Source of the DNA: Methylobacter sp.
GTDB lineage: Bacteria; Pseudomonadota; Gammaproteobacteria; Methylococcales; Methylomonadaceae
Reading direction: 5' to 3'
Assembly (NCBI GenBank): GCA_028714995.1
Contig: JAQTLI010000109.1
Location: 1 to 7,920 of the forward strand
Length of the DNA: 7,920 nt
How positions within the stretch are numbered: position 1 is the first letter of the stretch; every line of letters starts with the position of its first letter. The notes beneath the pieces were generated by a model. That model searched no databases. It worked only from the letters and a program-made list of their open reading frames with translations, and had not been told where the DNA came from. This document shows, one piece after another, positions 5,727 to 7,920 of the stretch. The position numbers were made by a program, and so were the translations under genes.

Positions 5727-6608
5727 TCAGCCCTTGCATTGCGCATGCTCGATCAGCCATTGAATATATTCCAGCTGCACGTCTTCGTGACGGGTTGCCA
5801 GATACATGGTTTTGGTTAGTGGCAGTTTTTTAAACCTTAAGCTGACCACATCCGGATTTTTGGCTTTATCGGCCAGTAACCATTCCGGCAGCAAACAAAC
5901 ACCACGCTGGCTGGCGGCCAGCTGTAGCATGATATCGGTTTCTTCCACGGTGACATGGCCGAGTGGCTCAATTCCGGCGGGTTGCAATACTTTCCTGAAC
6001 ATATCCAGGCGCTCGCGTTCGACTGGGTAAGTCAGAATAGTCTCCTGTTGTAACTCAGACGGCTCAATATATTGACATCCGGCAAGCCGGTGTTGCCTGG
6101 CAACAATTAACACCAACTCAAAATCAAACAACGGCTGGTAATACAGTACACCGTTAAACACGGGGTCTGAAGTCAACACTGCATCCAGCTTGTATTGATG
6201 AATAGCTTCGAAAGAATTAAACCGGTAGCGGGATGTGACTTCGATAGCTAACTCCGGCCAAGCTTGCAGATAAGGTTGGAGAATCGTGCGAAACCATTCA
6301 TAACAAGCATGACAGTCTATGCCAATGGTCAACTTACCGGTTTTCCCTGCCGCCAGCAGGGTAAGGTGCTGTTCGGCAGAATCGACGGTGGCAATGACCG
6401 ATTCAGCCACCTCCGAAAGATAATGCCCCGCCTGGGTCAGCACTAAGGTGCGTCCTTGTTTACGCCACAAAATAATGCCTAAACGCTGTTCCAGGTTTTT
6501 CATCTGGTGCGACAAGGCCGATTGCGTTAAATGCAGTGACTCTGAAGCGGCATTCAAGGTGCCGCGTCGTTTAAGAGCCAACAGAATTCGAAAATGGATC
6601 AGTTCCAT
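5727..6608 (-). CDS. metR: LysR-type regulator MetR, activator of metE
   Basis: This is a 293-residue LysR-type transcription factor. The N-terminal winged helix-turn-helix spans about 1-60, with the recognition region around TLNAASESLHLTQSALSHQM (17-36), followed by a linker helix and an effector domain from about 91. The stretch IDCHACYEWF (97-106) corresponds to the ECH-C--W segment at the start of the MetR effector domain, and this plus divergent placement before metE makes the MetR call strong. In enterobacteria MetR binds homocysteine as co-inducer and activates metE and other methionine genes while repressing itself. The length is slightly below E. coli MetR (317). The ATG at 6608 keeps the standard LysR N-terminus; no clear Shine-Dalgarno is seen before it. 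The gene ends 53 bp from nrdB, transcribed toward it. Confidence 0.92.
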   Translation of the reverse strand: MELIHFRILLALKRRGTLNAASESLHLTQSALSHQMKNLEQRLGIILWRKQGRTLVLTQAGHYLSEVAESVIATVDSAEQHLTLLAAGKTGKLTIGIDCHACYEWFRTILQPYLQAWPELAIEVTSRYRFNSFEAIHQYKLDAVLTSDPVFNGVLYYQPLFDFELVLIVARQHRLAGCQYIEPSELQQETILTYPVERERLDMFRKVLQPAGIEPLGHVTVEETDIMLQLAASQRGVCLLPEWLLADKAKNPDVVSLRFKKLPLTKTMYLATRHEDVQLEYIQWLIEHAQCKG

Positions 6609-6613
6609 ATTGA

Positions 6614-6647
6614 TGAATTTTTCTCATGAAAGAGTGAGAAACTATCA
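6614..6647. promoter_or_regulatory. Paired MetR-like operator in the metR-metE gap
   Basis: TGAATTTTTCTCA (6614-6626) resembles the MetR consensus as I recall it, TGAANNNNNTTCA, with one mismatch. TGAGAAACTATCA (6635-6647), read on the other strand, is TGATAGTTTCTCA, matching the first copy at 10 of 13 positions. Centres are 21 bp apart, two helical turns, so both face the same side of the helix. A further inverted repeat, TGATGAAT (6611-6618) with ATTCATCA (6650-6657), encloses them. The block sits about 70 to 37 bp upstream of the predicted metE start point, the usual place for a LysR-type activator. Confidence 0.6.
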
Positions 6648-6648
6648 A

Positions 6649-6677
6649 TATTCATCATATTACACAAGCCCTACAAT
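6649..6677 (+). promoter_or_regulatory. Predicted metE promoter
   Basis: The -10 TACAAT (6672-6677) matches five of six consensus bases. The -35 TATTCA (6649-6654, 17-bp spacer) is poor, as expected for a promoter that needs an activator. A TATGAT reading on the - strand (6654-6659) could be the metR -10, which would make the two promoters overlap. Confidence 0.55.
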
Positions 6678-6715
6678 GCTGTTTTTGTTTGTAATCACAT
6701 TGTGGAGCAGTATTG

Positions 6716-7920
6716 ATGACTAAAATTCATAACCTGGGTTTTCCTCGCTTGGGCGAAAATCGCGAGCTGAAATTTGCCTTGGAACGCTATTGGCGTGGTG
6801 ACATCGATCACGCCGCCTTACACGCGACCGCCGTCGAACTTCGGCAACGTCATTGGCAACTGCAAGCCAATAGTGGACTGGATTTTATCCCCGTCGGGGA
6901 TTTTTCCTACTACGATCAGGTTTTGGATACCAGTGTCATGCTCGGCGTTATTCCAGAACGATTCGGATCATCCATCGACCTGGATACCTATTTCAGAATG
7001 GCTCGCGGGCAGGCAAACGATGGTGTCCCCTTTCGGGCTTGTGAAATGACCAAATGGTTCGATACCAATTATCATTATCTGGTCCCGGAAGTGACAGCGG
7101 ATCAGCAGTTTGAACTATCCAGCACAAAATTATTAGATGAAACGCGCGAGCTGCAGGTCCTGGGCTATCAGCCGAAACCGGTTTTACTGGGACCGTTGAC
7201 CTGGTTATGGCTGGCGAAAACGACCAGCAGCGATTTCAATAAACTCGATTTATTAGACCGCTTACTGCCGGTTTATGGCAATATCATGCAACGCTTGGCT
7301 TATCAGGGCGTGGAATGGGTGCAAATCGACGAACCGATTCTGGTATTGGATTTGCCTAATGCTTGGCGAAATGCGTTTGAGCGCGTTTATAATCGGCTGC
7401 AAAGTTGCCCGGTTAAAATCCTTCTTGCCACCTATTTCGGCGAACTGGGCGAACATACCTCATTGACTTGCAAGCTACCGGTCGCAGGGTTGCATATCGA
7501 CTTAGTCAGAGCACCGGAACAATTGACGACAATTTTAGACAACTTTGCTAATCATAAAGTACTGTCATTGGGTCTGATCGATGGCCGAAATATTTGGCGC
7601 ACCGATTTGAATGCCGCACTGGCAACCGTCGCAACGGTACGGGAACGCTTTAAAGGTGAACTTTGGCTGGCGCCTTCCTGTTCTCTACTACATGTACCCA
7701 TTGATCTGAAACCCGAAACCGCTTTAGATCCGACCATCAAACCCTGGCTGGCGTTCGCCCGGCAAAAACTCACCGAATTAGAAATCTTGCGCCTGGCAAT
7801 AGACGAACCAGAAGCAGCTGAACCGGAATTGACCGCTTCGGCGACTGCCATCCGTTCACGCCGGGAGTCCGGTTTGATTCATAATCCGGCAGTTCAAGCG
7901 GAGCTCGCGAAGATCGATAG
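6716..7920 (+). CDS. metE: Cobalamin-independent methionine synthase, N-terminal half (3' end outside window)
   Basis: The frame opens at ATG 6716 and stays open to the window edge, giving 401 residues of a protein that is about 753 long in E. coli. MetE transfers the methyl group of 5-methyltetrahydropteroyl-triglutamate directly to homocysteine without B12, in the cytoplasm. The N-terminus MTKIHNLGFPRLGENRELKF is typical of MetE. Further diagnostic stretches are PVGDFSYYD, EMTKWFDTNYHYLVPE, KPVLLGPLTWLWL, EWVQIDEPILVLDLP and GLIDGRNIWR, all collinear with E. coli MetE. The zinc ligands and most of the active site are in the C-terminal barrel, which is not in view, so intactness cannot be confirmed. 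GGAG (6704-6707) lies 8 nt before the ATG. The leader is about 30 nt, too short for a riboswitch, so control most likely rests on divergently encoded MetR. Confidence 0.95.
   Translation, partial: MTKIHNLGFPRLGENRELKFALERYWRGDIDHAALHATAVELRQRHWQLQANSGLDFIPVGDFSYYDQVLDTSVMLGVIPERFGSSIDLDTYFRMARGQANDGVPFRACEMTKWFDTNYHYLVPEVTADQQFELSSTKLLDETRELQVLGYQPKPVLLGPLTWLWLAKTTSSDFNKLDLLDRLLPVYGNIMQRLAYQGVEWVQIDEPILVLDLPNAWRNAFERVYNRLQSCPVKILLATYFGELGEHTSLTCKLPVAGLHIDLVRAPEQLTTILDNFANHKVLSLGLIDGRNIWRTDLNAALATVATVRERFKGELWLAPSCSLLHVPIDLKPETALDPTIKPWLAFARQKLTELEILRLAIDEPEAAEPELTASATAIRSRRESGLIHNPAVQAELAKID

Noticed and set aside
6658..6715. A second cobalamin riboswitch before metE
   Set aside because: The gap is far too short for the aptamer, and no B12 box or CCCCGC loop motif occurs there.
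6448..6723. A + strand open frame of 91 codons running through the metR start and the metR-metE gap
   Set aside because: It covers the opposite strand of the metR DNA-binding domain and the promoter region, and its product has no recognisable features.

Overview
The window reads as chromosomal DNA of a proteobacterium, most likely a gammaproteobacterium. The evidence is a Pseudomonas-type class Ia ribonucleotide reductase with tandem ATP-cones, and a divergent metR/metE pair. The species cannot be named from sequence alone. No tRNA, rRNA, CRISPR array or insertion sequence was seen.

Left part (1-1113, visibly more GC-rich than the rest): a closely packed + strand group. It holds the C-terminal end of a ceruloplasmin-like multicopper oxidase, a small stand-alone Rieske [2Fe-2S] protein whose start codon overlaps the oxidase stop, and a one-helix membrane protein gene that appears broken by frameshifts. 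The first two suggest redox or copper chemistry, but the substrate is unknown.

Middle (1114-5713): an AT-rich control region followed by nrdA and nrdB, the two subunits of class Ia (tyrosyl-radical, B12-independent) ribonucleotide reductase. The control region contains, in order, two NrdR-box-like sites exactly 31 bp apart, a TTGACA promoter, and a complete cobalamin riboswitch with a 7-bp closing helix and a recognisable L5-L13 kissing loop. A roughly 190-nt leader follows and ends in a small hairpin that buries the nrdA Shine-Dalgarno. The layout predicts transcriptional control by NrdR plus RNA-level repression by cobalamin, presumably so that a B12-dependent reductase encoded elsewhere replaces NrdAB when B12 is available. 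A bidirectional terminator-like hairpin separates nrdB from the converging metR.

Right part (5727-7920): metR (LysR-type, - strand) and divergently the 5' half of metE, the B12-independent methionine synthase, running off the window. The 107-bp gap carries two phased inverted MetR-like sites and a TACAAT -10 for metE.

The most notable theme is that the two classic B12-independent stand-ins, NrdAB and MetE, sit side by side but appear to be controlled differently: riboswitch plus NrdR for nrdAB, and MetR for metE.
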